Positions 16,955 through 25,862 of a stretch of DNA of 64,000 nucleotides are shown here, piece by piece. The translations under genes were made by a program, and so were the position numbers. Every line of letters begins with the position of its first letter. The stretch's first letter is position 1. Origin of the DNA: Thermoanaerobacter kivui. Lineage in GTDB: Bacteria > Bacillota > Thermoanaerobacteria > Thermoanaerobacterales > Thermoanaerobacteraceae. The notes beneath the pieces were generated by a model. That model worked only from the letters and a program-made list of their open reading frames with translations. It made no database searches and was not told the origin of the DNA. The DNA lies in NCBI RefSeq assembly GCF_000763575.1, contig NZ_CP009170.1, forward strand, positions 1,863,501 to 1,927,500, written 5' to 3'.

Positions 16955-16981
16955 TTTATACCTCAAAAATGTATTTGTCAA
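16953..16981 (-). promoter_or_regulatory. sigma-A promoter of the arsR operon
   Basis: Consensus TTGACA (16976-16981) and TAAAAT (16953-16958) on the minus strand with exactly 17 bp between them. The start of transcription would fall inside the 32-bp palindrome, giving a simple repression geometry. Confidence 0.8.
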
Positions 16982-17034
16982 CACTTTCTATTTGATAAAT
17001 TACATAAAAACCTAACAGAAAGTGTTGACAAATA
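16972..17034. repeat. 18-bp perfect inverted repeat with 27-bp spacer
   Basis: Arms TATTTGTCAACACTTTCT (16972-16989) and its exact complement (17017-17034). The left arm contains the -35 box of the arsR promoter; the right arm contains another TTGACA on the plus strand. It may be a second operator, or the ends of a small inserted element, because an IS remnant follows at 17075. Confidence 0.6.
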
Positions 17035-17074
17035 TAAAACAAGTGTGTTTATTAAGTATTTTAATATTTTACCA

Positions 17075-17198
17075 TGATTTTTATAAAAATTTTAACTTAT
17101 ATCATAAGCCAACTTGGTAGTAATTATAGTATGAGCGAAATTGCTAAGTCAACAAACGTGTCAGTTGCAACTGTTATGAGACTATTTGACAAAGAACC
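17075..17198 (+). pseudogene. transposase helix-turn-helix fragment (ISL3-like)
   Basis: On the plus strand this stretch reads QLGSNYSMSEIAKSTNVSV followed by ATVMRLFDKE, the DNA-binding helix-turn-helix seen in ISL3-type transposases. It has no start, is about 35 codons long, and ends abruptly at the end of the ASKHA gene. It is a remnant. Confidence 0.55.
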
Positions 17199-18673
17199 TA
17201 TCTTTTTAAATTAATCCTTTTCTCAACGCTTGGGTAAAGGCTAAGGTCGGTATGAGGAAGGAATAAAGCTTTTTCAAGGTAGTGTATATAGCCCTCTTCC
17301 TCACCTAACTCCATATATGTGAGGTTCTCTTTAATATCCTTTAAAACCTTATGAGCCTCTCTTTCCATGAGCATCTTTTTCGCAGCCTTTAAGGATGTAT
17401 TCCCAAGAATGACAAATTTATCTCTTGGAATGTCAGGATACATCCCTATGTTTATCGCCGCTTCTATATCAATGTATTCACCAAGCGCGCCTGCTACATA
17501 AAATTTGTCAAGGTCACTTAAGTTTATATTCATAGTTTCCAGCATATACGAAACGGCTGCATTAGCTCCTGCCTTTGTTCTCATAAAATTATCTATATCG
17601 TTTTGAGTAATGTAAACATCCTCTGTAATGAATATCCTATCACCATTTATAAGCTTGCCTCTTCTGTCTACAAGACCATGAATAAATAGCTCAGATAAAA
17701 GCTTTATCATACCTGTACCACATATGCCAATCGGTTTGACATCGCCTATAACATGGAACTTAAATTTGCCATCTTCATATCTGACTTCATCAATAGCCCC
17801 TTCCATTGCCCTCATGCCTTTTTCAAGGCTACCTCCTTCAAAAGCAGGACCTGCCGCTCCAGCTGCGCAAAGTAGCCAGTCCTTGTTTCCAAGCATCATT
17901 TCTGCATTTGTGCCTATATCGATAAAAAAAGAAACCTCTTCTTTCTTCCACATATCAGAAATCAATATTCCGCCTACAACATCCCCACCTACATAGCTGC
18001 CAATGCTTGGCAAGATATACATCCTTGCAAATGAATTTACATTAATACCTATATCTGCAGCTTTGATAAAGCCCGGAGCATTTATTATAGGGGTTTTAGG
18101 CACCCTGCAAATTGTCTCTATGGGAAGATTCAAAAGCAGGTGGACCATAACAGTATTAGCCCCTATGCCTATACCTAACAGATTCTCCATGTCTATTTTC
18201 TTAGAGAATCTATCAAGGATAGACAAAATATCTCCGGCCACCAACTTCTGAAGTTCGTCCCTTCCTGCTTTGTTGTTGAAAGCATGAAACATTCGATGCA
18301 GAACATCTTCCCCTATCTTGACTTGCGAATTGGTACAATTTGCTGAATCTAAAACCTCACCAGTGTTAAGATCAATCAACTCTGCTGATATTGTGGTGCT
18401 TCCTATGTCAATGGCAACTGCGTAACATTCCTCTACTCTACCTGCTTGAATTGACAACAAGTGATACTTCTCATCATACATCAAAGAGCAGGTAACCTCG
18501 CCTTTTCCTTTTTCAAATTCCTTGTATATTTTTTCGTACAATTCAAAAGGAATTTCAACCCTTCCATGGAGCAAATTTTCCAACTTCTCTCTTACTCTAT
18601 CTACATAGGCTATATTATCACCTTGTCCCGGTAACTTCATTTTTAGATACTGCTTAAAAAAAACCTTTGCCAT
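17198..18673 (-). CDS. RACo-like ASKHA protein lacking the ferredoxin domain (DUF4445)
   Basis: About 491 residues. From about residue 85 it matches the ASKHA/DUF4445 body of reductive corrinoid activators: AVAIDIGSTTISAELIDL, VGGDVVGGIL, FFIDIGTNAEMMLGN, GAAGPAFEGGS, ICGTGMIKLLSE, VAGALGEYI and a C-terminal FLPHTDLSLYPSV. The N-terminal 2Fe-2S domain that AcsV (39.5-41.4 kb) has is missing and replaced by an all-helical segment. Known family role: ATP-dependent reduction of inactive Co(II) corrinoids. Electrons might come from the separately encoded Fe-S proteins of the same island. Start 18673 follows a TTGAGGTG site. Confidence 0.8.
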   Translation of the reverse strand: MAKVFFKQYLKMKLPGQGDNIAYVDRVREKLENLLHGRVEIPFELYEKIYKEFEKGKGEVTCSLMYDEKYHLLSIQAGRVEECYAVAIDIGSTTISAELIDLNTGEVLDSANCTNSQVKIGEDVLHRMFHAFNNKAGRDELQKLVAGDILSILDRFSKKIDMENLLGIGIGANTVMVHLLLNLPIETICRVPKTPIINAPGFIKAADIGINVNSFARMYILPSIGSYVGGDVVGGILISDMWKKEEVSFFIDIGTNAEMMLGNKDWLLCAAGAAGPAFEGGSLEKGMRAMEGAIDEVRYEDGKFKFHVIGDVKPIGICGTGMIKLLSELFIHGLVDRRGKLINGDRIFITEDVYITQNDIDNFMRTKAGANAAVSYMLETMNINLSDLDKFYVAGALGEYIDIEAAINIGMYPDIPRDKFVILGNTSLKAAKKMLMEREAHKVLKDIKENLTYMELGEEEGYIHYLEKALFLPHTDLSLYPSVEKRINLKR

Positions 18674-18856
18674 TTTACTCACCTCAAGAAAGTTTTTGTA
18701 AATAAAAAATCTTTTTTATTGTTTTGATCTGCAAATCCCATCTTTATTACCCCTTTTTTGTTTTTTCTTTTAAGTATACTCTTGCCTAACCTAAATGTAA
18801 AATATTAAAATAAAATAAAATTGATATGTAAATACATATACATCGAGGTGAAAAAA

Positions 18857-19780
18857 GTGACTCTAAGACACCTAAAGATATTCCTGACTGTATGTGAAAA
18901 AGGCAGTATGACAGCGGCAGCCAACCACCTTCATATGACACAGCCCCCAGTTAGCCAAGCAATTGCCGAACTTGAGGAATATTATGGAGTAAAACTGTTT
19001 GAACGCTTTGGGCGAAAAATCTATCTTACCAACGAAGGTGAAAAACTCTATTCGTATGCTTCTCACATATTGGCTTTGGCAGATGAAGCACAAAAGCAGC
19101 TTTTGGACCTTTCTCAAAACGGCATCTTGCGAGTTGGAGCAAGTATGACAATTGGAACTGCAATTTTGCCCTTTATAATAAAAGATTTTTATCAATCTTA
19201 CCCTAAGACTTATATTCAACCAGTGGTGGACAACACCACAACAATAATTAAAATGATTGAAACTGCCAAGCTTGATATGGCCATCGTAGAAGGGCTGGTC
19301 TCAAGCGCAGATATAATCAAAATTCCTGTATATGATGATGAACTTGTTTTGATATGTCCGTCAGAGCATCCATATGCAAAGAAAAAGATAATTGAACCCC
19401 ACGAGCTTGAAAATCAGCACTTTGTGATTCGCGAGGAAGGAAGCGGAACACGCGAAATTTTTGAAGCCGCCATGCACGAATATAACATCAAATGGAATAT
19501 TGCAGGAGTGTTTAACAGCACTGAAGCAATCATCAACGCCGTTCACTGCGGCTTGGGCTTTTCATTCATATCTCAACTTTTAGCCGATGAAGCTATAAAA
19601 AGGCAAAAAGTGGAACTGGTAAAAGTTCCTAAACTCAAAATCAAGCGCAAATTCAATATCGTATACCATAAGAACAAGTTCATCTCTAATGCTATGGAAA
19701 AATTCTTAGGCTATTGCCAAAGATATTTTGGTTCTATAGCATATGTTGGGGTGGGTAAGAACCACCTTTTCAATGTATGA
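18857..19780 (+). CDS. LysR-family transcriptional regulator
   Basis: About 307 residues. The N-terminal winged helix reads TLRHLKIFLTVCEKGSMTAAA and TQPPVSQAIAELEEYYG, followed by a substrate-binding domain of two lobes (about 90-290) resembling the CysL/YeiE group. Start 18857 (GTG) is chosen because GAGGTG lies six bases before it; the frame itself opens further upstream at a TTG. It is divergent from the ASKHA gene, the usual arrangement for a LysR protein and its target. The last dozen residues (YVGVGKNHLF) are encoded by a repeat-derived hairpin, so the tail is probably not ancestral. Confidence 0.87.
   Translation: MTLRHLKIFLTVCEKGSMTAAANHLHMTQPPVSQAIAELEEYYGVKLFERFGRKIYLTNEGEKLYSYASHILALADEAQKQLLDLSQNGILRVGASMTIGTAILPFIIKDFYQSYPKTYIQPVVDNTTTIIKMIETAKLDMAIVEGLVSSADIIKIPVYDDELVLICPSEHPYAKKKIIEPHELENQHFVIREEGSGTREIFEAAMHEYNIKWNIAGVFNSTEAIINAVHCGLGFSFISQLLADEAIKRQKVELVKVPKLKIKRKFNIVYHKNKFISNAMEKFLGYCQRYFGSIAYVGVGKNHLFNV
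19747..19772 (+). terminator. terminator hairpin overlapping the end of the LysR gene
   Basis: Hairpin GGTGGGTAAGAACCACC followed by TTTTC on the plus strand. The same sequence recurs in the opposite orientation near 29994-30018. It overlaps the last codons of the LysR gene and can end its transcript. Confidence 0.6.
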
Positions 19781-19818
19781 AATTGCTAACAATTACGTTA
19801 TATTTTGATATGAAAACT

Positions 19819-19866
19819 AAGGGCAGGCATTCAGAAAATACCTACCCCAACTCTAACAAAGAACCT
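19819..19866 (-). repeat. copy of the dispersed GGTTCTTTGTCAAGAG element
   Basis: Read on the minus strand: GGTTCTTTGTTAGAGTTGGG, continuing GTAGGTATTTTCTGAATGCC. This matches the elements at 41624-41672 and, more diverged, 12600-12648. It looks like an insertion-sequence end left behind between the LysR and hydrogenase genes. Confidence 0.55.
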
Positions 19867-19874
19867 TAATTTTT

Positions 19875-21590
19875 TTAATATTCTTTCTTTCTTGAGTGAT
19901 AGTGAGTGTGAAGCTCCTCATGAGCTTTTGGACCACAAGGCTTTTCATAATATTCTTCGTATACCTTTTTAACCTCTTCGTTTTCATGGGACTTTCTCTT
20001 AGGAAGATTTCTGTCGTTTTTGTAAATGCCTTCCATCCTCTTTTTCCTAAACTCAGGATCATCTGTATATGGCTGTCCGCCACCACTCATACAACCACCA
20101 GGACATGCCATAACCTCTACAAAGTCATACTTTGTCTCACCGCTTTTTATCTTCTCAATCAATTTCTTAGCATTTCCAATGCCATTAGCTATAGCAATTC
20201 TTACTTTCTTACCCTTAATATCCACTTCTGCCTCTTTTATTCCCTCTAAGCCTCTTACAGCAGTAAACTCTATTTTATCCCCTTCTAACTCTTCACCTGT
20301 CATAATAGAATATGCTGTTCTCAAAGCTGCTTCCATAACACCGCCTGTCACACCAAAGATTGCAGCCGCACCCGTTGACTCTCCAAGTGGTGAGTCAAAG
20401 TTTTCTTCTTCAAGCTTAATAAAGTCTATACCTGATTCTTTTATCATTCTTGCAAGTTCTCTTGTTGTCAAAACAGCATCTACATCATTATTAAACTCGG
20501 GTCTTGTTGCCTCAAATTTCTTACCTATACATGGCATAACTGATACTACAAACATATTCTCCCGTGCAACGCCAATCTTCTTAGCATAATAATTCTTTGC
20601 AATAGCACCAAATATTTGCTGAGGAGACCTTGCTGTGGAAATATTAGGAATAAGTTCGGGATAAAACTTCTCAACAGCAAGTATCCACGATGGACAGCAA
20701 GATGTAAACATTGGAAAATTCTCGCCTTTTTCCAATCTCTCAACTAACTCTGCTGTCTCTTCAACTATGGTCATATCTGCAGCAAATTGCGTATCAAATA
20801 CTTTGTCAAAGCCAAGTCTTTTGAGTGCTGCTACCATCTTTCCTGTTACAATTTCACCTGGTTCTAAACCAAATTCTTCACCCAGTGCAACACGAACAGC
20901 TGGTGCTACTTGAACAACTACAACCTTATTAGGATCAGAAATAGCCTCATAAATCCTTTCTATATCTGTTTTTTCTGCAAGTGCTCCTGTTGGACATACT
21001 CTTACGCACTGACCACAGAAAATGCAGTCTGACTCAAGGAGTGGTTTTTCAAAAGGTGTGCTGATATATGCTTTGAAACCTCTTGAAGCAAAATCAATAG
21101 CACAAATGTGTTGTACCTCCTCACATATGCGAACACATTTGCCGCAAAGTATGCATTTGTTAGGATCATAGTATATTGGTCCGTTATCCTTAATCTCATA
21201 ATTTCTCTTTTCGCCTTTAAATCTTATATTTCTAATATTCAATTCATAAGCATATTTTTGAAGCTTACAGTGAAGGTTTTTATCACATTCAAAACAATCA
21301 GCATTGTGGCTTGAAAGAAGGAGTTCTAATATCACCCTTCTTGCTTTTAGGACTTTAGGGCTGTTGGTCTTTACTACCATGCCTTCTCTTACAGGCGTAT
21401 GGCATGATGCAACAAGGTTACCTCTCGCATCCTCAACAACACACAAACGACAAGCACCAAAAGGTTTTAGATCATTGTCATCACACAATCCCGGTATTTC
21501 TATCCCCAATTTCTCAGCCGCTTTTTTAATGGTTGTTCCCTTTTCAACTTGCACTTGCTTACCATCTATTGTTAACATTACCATGTTCAT
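19875..21590 (-). CDS. hydA: [FeFe] hydrogenase catalytic subunit HydA of an electron-bifurcating complex
   Basis: A 571-residue protein with, in order: an N-terminal 2Fe-2S domain (Cys near 36, 47, 50, 63), a His-Cys 4Fe-4S site (HNADCFECDKNLHC), two 4Fe-4S clusters (CILCGKCVRICEE and CIFCGQCVRVCPTGA), and the H-cluster domain with L1 TSCCPSW, L2 MPCIGKKFE and L3 ACPGGCMSGGGQP. Known role: with HydB and HydC it couples H2 oxidation to simultaneous reduction of ferredoxin and NAD(P)+, or the reverse. It is the last gene of hydC-hydB-hydA. AAAGGAG precedes the start by about ten bases. Confidence 0.95.
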   Translation of the reverse strand: MNMVMLTIDGKQVQVEKGTTIKKAAEKLGIEIPGLCDDNDLKPFGACRLCVVEDARGNLVASCHTPVREGMVVKTNSPKVLKARRVILELLLSSHNADCFECDKNLHCKLQKYAYELNIRNIRFKGEKRNYEIKDNGPIYYDPNKCILCGKCVRICEEVQHICAIDFASRGFKAYISTPFEKPLLESDCIFCGQCVRVCPTGALAEKTDIERIYEAISDPNKVVVVQVAPAVRVALGEEFGLEPGEIVTGKMVAALKRLGFDKVFDTQFAADMTIVEETAELVERLEKGENFPMFTSCCPSWILAVEKFYPELIPNISTARSPQQIFGAIAKNYYAKKIGVARENMFVVSVMPCIGKKFEATRPEFNNDVDAVLTTRELARMIKESGIDFIKLEEENFDSPLGESTGAAAIFGVTGGVMEAALRTAYSIMTGEELEGDKIEFTAVRGLEGIKEAEVDIKGKKVRIAIANGIGNAKKLIEKIKSGETKYDFVEVMACPGGCMSGGGQPYTDDPEFRKKRMEGIYKNDRNLPKRKSHENEEVKKVYEEYYEKPCGPKAHEELHTHYHSRKKEY

Positions 21591-21616
21591 TAAAATCTCA
21601 CTCCTTTCCCCTCTTA

Positions 21617-23509
21617 TTAACCTTTATATATTGCGCCTTTTGGACAATTTTCTGCACATGCTCCGCACTTAATACACTTGCTCTGGTCAATTACATGAGG
21701 TTTTTTCTTCTCACCCGAGATTGCACCAACAGGACAAACCTTTACACATTTACCACAACCTATACATTTACCAGGGTCAATTTTATATGCTGCAAGAGCT
21801 TGACAAGCACCTGCTGGGCATTTCTTATCACGAATATGAGCCTCATACTCATCTCTAAAATGCTTTATTGTGCTAAGAACAGGATTTGGAGCTGTTTTGC
21901 CAAGACCACAAAGAGAAGCACTTATTATTACATCTCCAAGTTCTTCAAGAAGTTCAATATCTCCTTCCTTGCCTTTACCTTCAGTAATTCTCTCGAGTAT
22001 TTCTAACATCTTCTTATTGCCTTCACGGCATGGAATACACTTTCCACAGGATTCCTCAACTATGAAGTTTGTGAAGAACTTTGCGAAGTCAACCATACAG
22101 GTATCTTCATCAACTACAACAACACCTCCAGAACCCATTATAGCTCCCGCTTTTGACAATGAATCAAAATCTATAGGCAGGTCTAACTGACTTTCAGGCA
22201 CACATCCACCTGAAGGACCACCTAACTGTACTGCCTTAAATTTCTTGTTATTTGCTATACCGCCACCTATATCAAATATAAGCTCACGAAGTTTCAATCC
22301 CATTGGGACTTCAACAAGACCTGTTCTGTTAACCTTTCCTGATAGAGCAAAGATCTTTGTACCAGTACTTGTTGGAGTACCTATTGATGCAAACCATTCT
22401 CCACCATTTAGGATTATTTCTGGTATGCATGCAAATGTCTCAACATTGTTCAAAACCGTTGGCATCTCCCAAAGTCCACACTCATTTGTTCTTGGTGGAC
22501 GAACCCTTGGCATACCACGTTTTCCTTCTATAGAGTAAGTAAGAGCAGTGGATTCACCACAGACAAATGCACCTGCACCTTCTCTTACATGTAACCTAAA
22601 TGAAAAACCAGTTCCAAGGATGTTATCTCCAAGCAATCCCAATTTTTCGCATTCTTCAATTGCTTTTCTGAGCATCTGAACAGCCAAAGGATATTCTGCA
22701 CGTACATAGATATATCCTTCATCAGATCCTATAGCATAAGCGCCTATCATCATACCTTCAATTACTTTATGTGGATCGCCTTCCATAACACTTCTGTCCA
22801 TGAAAGCACCAGGATCGCCTTCGTCTCCATTACATATAATATACTTCTTAGGGCTTTGGTTCTTATAAGCTCCAAGCCACTTTTCTCCTGTTGGGAATCC
22901 AGCACCACCGCGGCCTCTAAGCCCGGACTTTATAACCTCATCTATTATCTGTTTACGGTCCATTGTTAAAGCCTTAGCTATAGCTGAATAACCACCCTCA
23001 GCAATATAGTCATATACAGATGCTGGGTCAACAGTACCACAATGCTTTAAAACAAGACGTGTCTGTTTCGCATAGAAAGGATTTTCATCCCTCTTTACAT
23101 AGGTTTTACCTGTAGCTGGATCGTGGTATAAAAGCCTTTCTATTATTTCATTTTTCTTAATGCTCTTTTCCACAATCTCTTCCACATCTTCAGGCTTTAC
23201 ACCTACATAAAATACCCCTAAAGGCTCTATTGTCATAAGAGGACCTTGTGCGCAGAAACCTTGACAACCTGTCATTTTAACATGAACTTCACTTGTATTC
23301 TCAAGACAGTCACTTGATAAGTTCACATCAACATTTGCAAACCCTTCTCTTTTGAGAACTTTTACAAGTTCATCTCTAACAGCCAGTGAACCTGAAGCTC
23401 TACAACCAGTTCCACCGCATATACGTATAACTATTTTCTCTTTTTTCTTTGCTTCTTTTATCTTTTCTCTTAAATTTTCTAACTCTTGTATGGATTTTAA
23501 CTTCACCAT
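21617..23509 (-). CDS. hydB: HydB, NuoF-like flavoprotein of bifurcating hydrogenase
   Basis: About 630 residues. An N-terminal thioredoxin-like 2Fe-2S domain (about 30-120) is followed by the NuoF core with NADH site [13 protein letters not shown] and FMN-binding segment [14 protein letters not shown]. Then come the SLBB region, the cluster motif [12 protein letters not shown], and two C-terminal 4Fe-4S clusters ([24 protein letters not shown]). Known role: binds NAD(P)H and FMN and holds the bifurcation centre. The start at 23509 (MVKLKS) is chosen for its GGGAGGTG site; the frame is open 21 codons further upstream without a good site. Confidence 0.94.
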   Translation of the reverse strand: MVKLKSIQELENLREKIKEAKKKEKIVIRICGGTGCRASGSLAVRDELVKVLKREGFANVDVNLSSDCLENTSEVHVKMTGCQGFCAQGPLMTIEPLGVFYVGVKPEDVEEIVEKSIKKNEIIERLLYHDPATGKTYVKRDENPFYAKQTRLVLKHCGTVDPASVYDYIAEGGYSAIAKALTMDRKQIIDEVIKSGLRGRGGAGFPTGEKWLGAYKNQSPKKYIICNGDEGDPGAFMDRSVMEGDPHKVIEGMMIGAYAIGSDEGYIYVRAEYPLAVQMLRKAIEECEKLGLLGDNILGTGFSFRLHVREGAGAFVCGESTALTYSIEGKRGMPRVRPPRTNECGLWEMPTVLNNVETFACIPEIILNGGEWFASIGTPTSTGTKIFALSGKVNRTGLVEVPMGLKLRELIFDIGGGIANNKKFKAVQLGGPSGGCVPESQLDLPIDFDSLSKAGAIMGSGGVVVVDEDTCMVDFAKFFTNFIVEESCGKCIPCREGNKKMLEILERITEGKGKEGDIELLEELGDVIISASLCGLGKTAPNPVLSTIKHFRDEYEAHIRDKKCPAGACQALAAYKIDPGKCIGCGKCVKVCPVGAISGEKKKPHVIDQSKCIKCGACAENCPKGAIYKG

Positions 23510-23540
23510 TAAACCACACCTCCCACAATCATACTTAATT

Positions 23541-24053
23541 TTATTGTGCAGAAGCTGCTGCTTCCACATCACTGTACTCTTTTAATACCTCGCTAACCTT
23601 CTCAGGAGTCATTTTACCATAAGTTTTTTCATTTACCATGACAGTTGGTGCCAAACCGCATGCACCAAGACATCCAACTCTCTCCAAAGTGAATTTCAAA
23701 TCACTTGTGGTCTCTCCAGCTTTAATACCCAACTGCTTCTCGAACTCCGCAAGAATTTTGTTAGCACCTTTAACATGGCAAGCAGTCCCAAGACAAACTC
23801 TGATAACATATTTCCCCCTTGGTTTTAGATGGAACTGTGCATAGAAAGTAGCAACACCATAAATCTTGCTGGCAGGAATTCCTGTTTTGCTTGCAATGTA
23901 GAAAATTACATCTTCAGGCAAATATCCAAATTCATGTTGAACATGCTGAAGAATAGCGATAAGCGCTCCTCTCTCATTTGCGAGCTTGGATAATATCTCA
24001 TCGACTTTCTCAAACCTTGGATCTTTACTTCCTTTGCAGCAGCAATTACACAT
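23541..24053 (-). CDS. hydC: HydC, NuoE-like subunit of bifurcating hydrogenase
   Basis: About 170 residues with the NuoE fold: N-terminal helices, then the thioredoxin-like 2Fe-2S domain with [13 protein letters not shown] and [13 protein letters not shown] supplying the four Cys ligands. An unusual Cys-rich N terminus (MCNCCCKG) precedes the core. The start at 24053 is preferred because AAAGGAGG lies upstream of it; the in-frame ATG at 24077 has no ribosome site. It is the first gene of the hydCBA operon. Confidence 0.93.
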   Translation of the reverse strand: MCNCCCKGSKDPRFEKVDEILSKLANERGALIAILQHVQHEFGYLPEDVIFYIASKTGIPASKIYGVATFYAQFHLKPRGKYVIRVCLGTACHVKGANKILAEFEKQLGIKAGETTSDLKFTLERVGCLGACGLAPTVMVNEKTYGKMTPEKVSEVLKEYSDVEAAASAQ

Positions 24054-24194
24054 CAGATTTAAACCTCCTTTAAACATTTTTAATTTAATAATATTAGTAA
24101 AACTTATAAATTATTAGCACAGCCCAAAATGATAAAATTCACGTTGCGTTTTAGTACTTTAATCCTGTTATTAAACCTTTTCAATTTCCTTCTT

Positions 24195-24366
24195 ACCTCA
24201 CCTCCAGAATTTAGCTTCCACCACCTTGCAACACCTTTCTTTCAAGCTATGGGCTACTCACAACTCAAAACATCTCTTCTAACTCCTCTTTTTGCCCTTG
24301 ACTGAGCTTAGGCCTTTTAACACAAGACAACACCTCTCTTCCGCAACTTTTGAATTTTGTTCATGT
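24195..24366 (-). pseudogene. decayed transposase-like remnant upstream of hydC
   Basis: The gap 24078-24479 holds no intact gene. A strong ribosome site (GGAGGGTGATAAC) precedes an ATG at 24366 that opens only a 15-codon frame. Past its stop another frame reads KRPKLSQGQKEELEEMF and, after stops, LERKVLQGGGS, reminiscent of the C-terminal helices of ISL3-type transposases. The rest (24080-24195) shows only A/T-rich sequence, presumably including the hydC promoter. Confidence 0.4.
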
Positions 24367-24479
24367 TATCACCCTCCTGGTTATGGGTTTTTCTGTCACT
24401 TATTTTTTTACCATGAGGGTTTTGTTTTTGCAAAGACTATTTTAATTTATTAGGAATTCTCGTATATAAAAATTCCTCT

Positions 24480-24905
24480 TTACAAATTTTCTCCTGTTGT
24501 TGTCATCGCCAATTTCCCATGTTTTACCCCTTTTGTGCTTATTATTTCATCTGCAATTTTTATAATTTCCTTTGAAGTGCCTTTTACCACCATTACTTCA
24601 AGACAATTATGCTCATCCAAGTGGACATGCATTGTGGAGATTATATTTTTGTAATGTTTATGCTGTATGTCAGTTAGTTTGTCGCTTATTTCCCTCATTT
24701 CATGGTTAAAGACATATGTAATTGTCCCCATAGTCTCTACATCTTCTGCTTCCCACTGATTTTCTACTATGAAATCCCTTATTAAATCTCTTATGGCTTC
24801 AGATCGATTGTTGTAATTTTTTTTCTTTATTAGTTCGTCAAATTGATAAAGAAGCTTTGATTCCATTGAAACACCAAAACGAGTTATTTCCTCCAGACCT
24901 ATCAC
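24480..24905 (-). CDS. nikR: nickel-responsive repressor NikR
   Basis: A 141-residue ribbon-helix-helix/ACT regulator. The N-terminal DNA-binding part (about 8-50, [20 protein letters not shown] and [13 protein letters not shown]) is followed by the tetramerising ACT domain. Likely high-affinity Ni ligands are visible: His82/84, His93, His95 and Cys101 in HKHY and [11 protein letters not shown]. Known role: Ni-dependent repression of nickel uptake. No nickel transporter is adjacent, but this genome segment encodes several nickel enzymes (Ech, ACS). A short inverted repeat GTTATT...AATAAC just upstream (about 24920-24943) might be its own operator; this is uncertain. Confidence 0.92.
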   Translation of the reverse strand: MIGLEEITRFGVSMESKLLYQFDELIKKKNYNNRSEAIRDLIRDFIVENQWEAEDVETMGTITYVFNHEMREISDKLTDIQHKHYKNIISTMHVHLDEHNCLEVMVVKGTSKEIIKIADEIISTKGVKHGKLAMTTTGENL

Positions 24906-24953
24906 TCCCGTAAAATAGTGTTATTTCTATACTAAAATAATAACTCCATTTTG

Positions 24954-25006
24954 TGATAGTGTCAAGAATTTATAGGGAAAGGATGATGTCAAGAGTTTGT
25001 AGAAAG
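24954..25006. repeat. two GTCAAGA(A/G)TTT repeats
   Basis: TGATAGTGTCAAGAATTTAT at 24954-24973 and TGATGTCAAGAGTTTGTAG at 24984-25002 resemble each other and the copy at 12468-12490. They look like eroded inverted-repeat ends of a lost insertion sequence. No coding remnant is visible in 24906-25092. Confidence 0.4.
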
Positions 25007-25092
25007 ATTTTTCCCTTTTATCTGTATTCCAGTAATTCTTTGCTTCTTTTCTTTTGCTTTGCAAAACTTTTTGCTAAAAACAAAACCACCTT

Positions 25093-25839
25093 CTAAAAAT
25101 TCCACGGTCTTTTAAAGTATTCACAAGCATTTACCTTCTCTGCAAATTCCCTACTTTCAAAATGAACATTCTCAATTCTCCTTATTGGAAACACTCCCCC
25201 TATACTGCTTGTTACAAAACTTTCTTCCATCTCGGCTACATCCTCTAGCTTTAGGTAACATTTTTTTACCTCATACCCTAAAGTCACAGCTTTTTCAATC
25301 ACTTTTTTTCTTGTAACCCCTGGAAGTATGCCTGATGATAGTCGAGGGGTTAAAATCAAATTCCCTTTTCTAAAAAATATGTTTGCAAAAGCCGCTTCAC
25401 AAATAAATCCTCTCTGGTTTAAAAATAGGCATGTATCATACCCTTTTTCTTTTGCCCTTTTATCTTCGATATAATTCAAGCCCATATTGAAAGTCTTTAT
25501 ATAGTTCAATATGTTTTTTGAATCTTTAAAAACCTTAGATACTACAATATCAAGTCCTTTTTCGTATAAATTCCTACTGTATGATATTTCTTTCTTTTCA
25601 ATCAAAAGCTTCTGACCATCAAAAAACGTACTAATACCACCAAACTTGCTTCCATTATTCAAAATATATCTTATAATCTGGCTTCGAAAATCCTCATACT
25701 GAAGCTCAAAAGAAGTTTTTAAGACAAAAAAGCCCCTTTTTAGCCTTTTAAAGTGTTCATATAAAAAATATGCATCTCCATCTTCGTAATAAATTGTCTC
25801 AAAAGGAACTAATCCAAATTTACTATAATAGAAACTCAT
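25093..25839 (-). CDS. pabC: 4-amino-4-deoxychorismate lyase (PabC, class IV aminotransferase fold)
   Basis: A 248-residue PLP enzyme. Features include the early FGLVPFETIYYEDG, the catalytic-lysine region NYIEDKRAKEKGYDTCLFLN, then GFICEAAFANIFF, LSSGILPGVTRKKV and the phosphate-cup TSSIGGVFPI. Known reaction: aminodeoxychorismate to p-aminobenzoate plus pyruvate. D-amino acid and branched-chain aminotransferases share the fold, but the position after pabA and pabB makes PabC the best call. Spacing to pabB is 23 bp. Confidence 0.85.
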   Translation of the reverse strand: MSFYYSKFGLVPFETIYYEDGDAYFLYEHFKRLKRGFFVLKTSFELQYEDFRSQIIRYILNNGSKFGGISTFFDGQKLLIEKKEISYSRNLYEKGLDIVVSKVFKDSKNILNYIKTFNMGLNYIEDKRAKEKGYDTCLFLNQRGFICEAAFANIFFRKGNLILTPRLSSGILPGVTRKKVIEKAVTLGYEVKKCYLKLEDVAEMEESFVTSSIGGVFPIRRIENVHFESREFAEKVNACEYFKRPWNF

Positions 25840-25862
25840 TCCTTCAAATCACCTTTAAATCT

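Noticed and set aside
20026-20589. 187-codon plus-strand open frame opposite hydA
   Set aside because: It lies entirely antisense to the conserved H-cluster domain of HydA, has no ribosome site and no protein-like motif; it is a shadow frame. The same applies to the long antisense frames opposite acsB, hydB and acsV.
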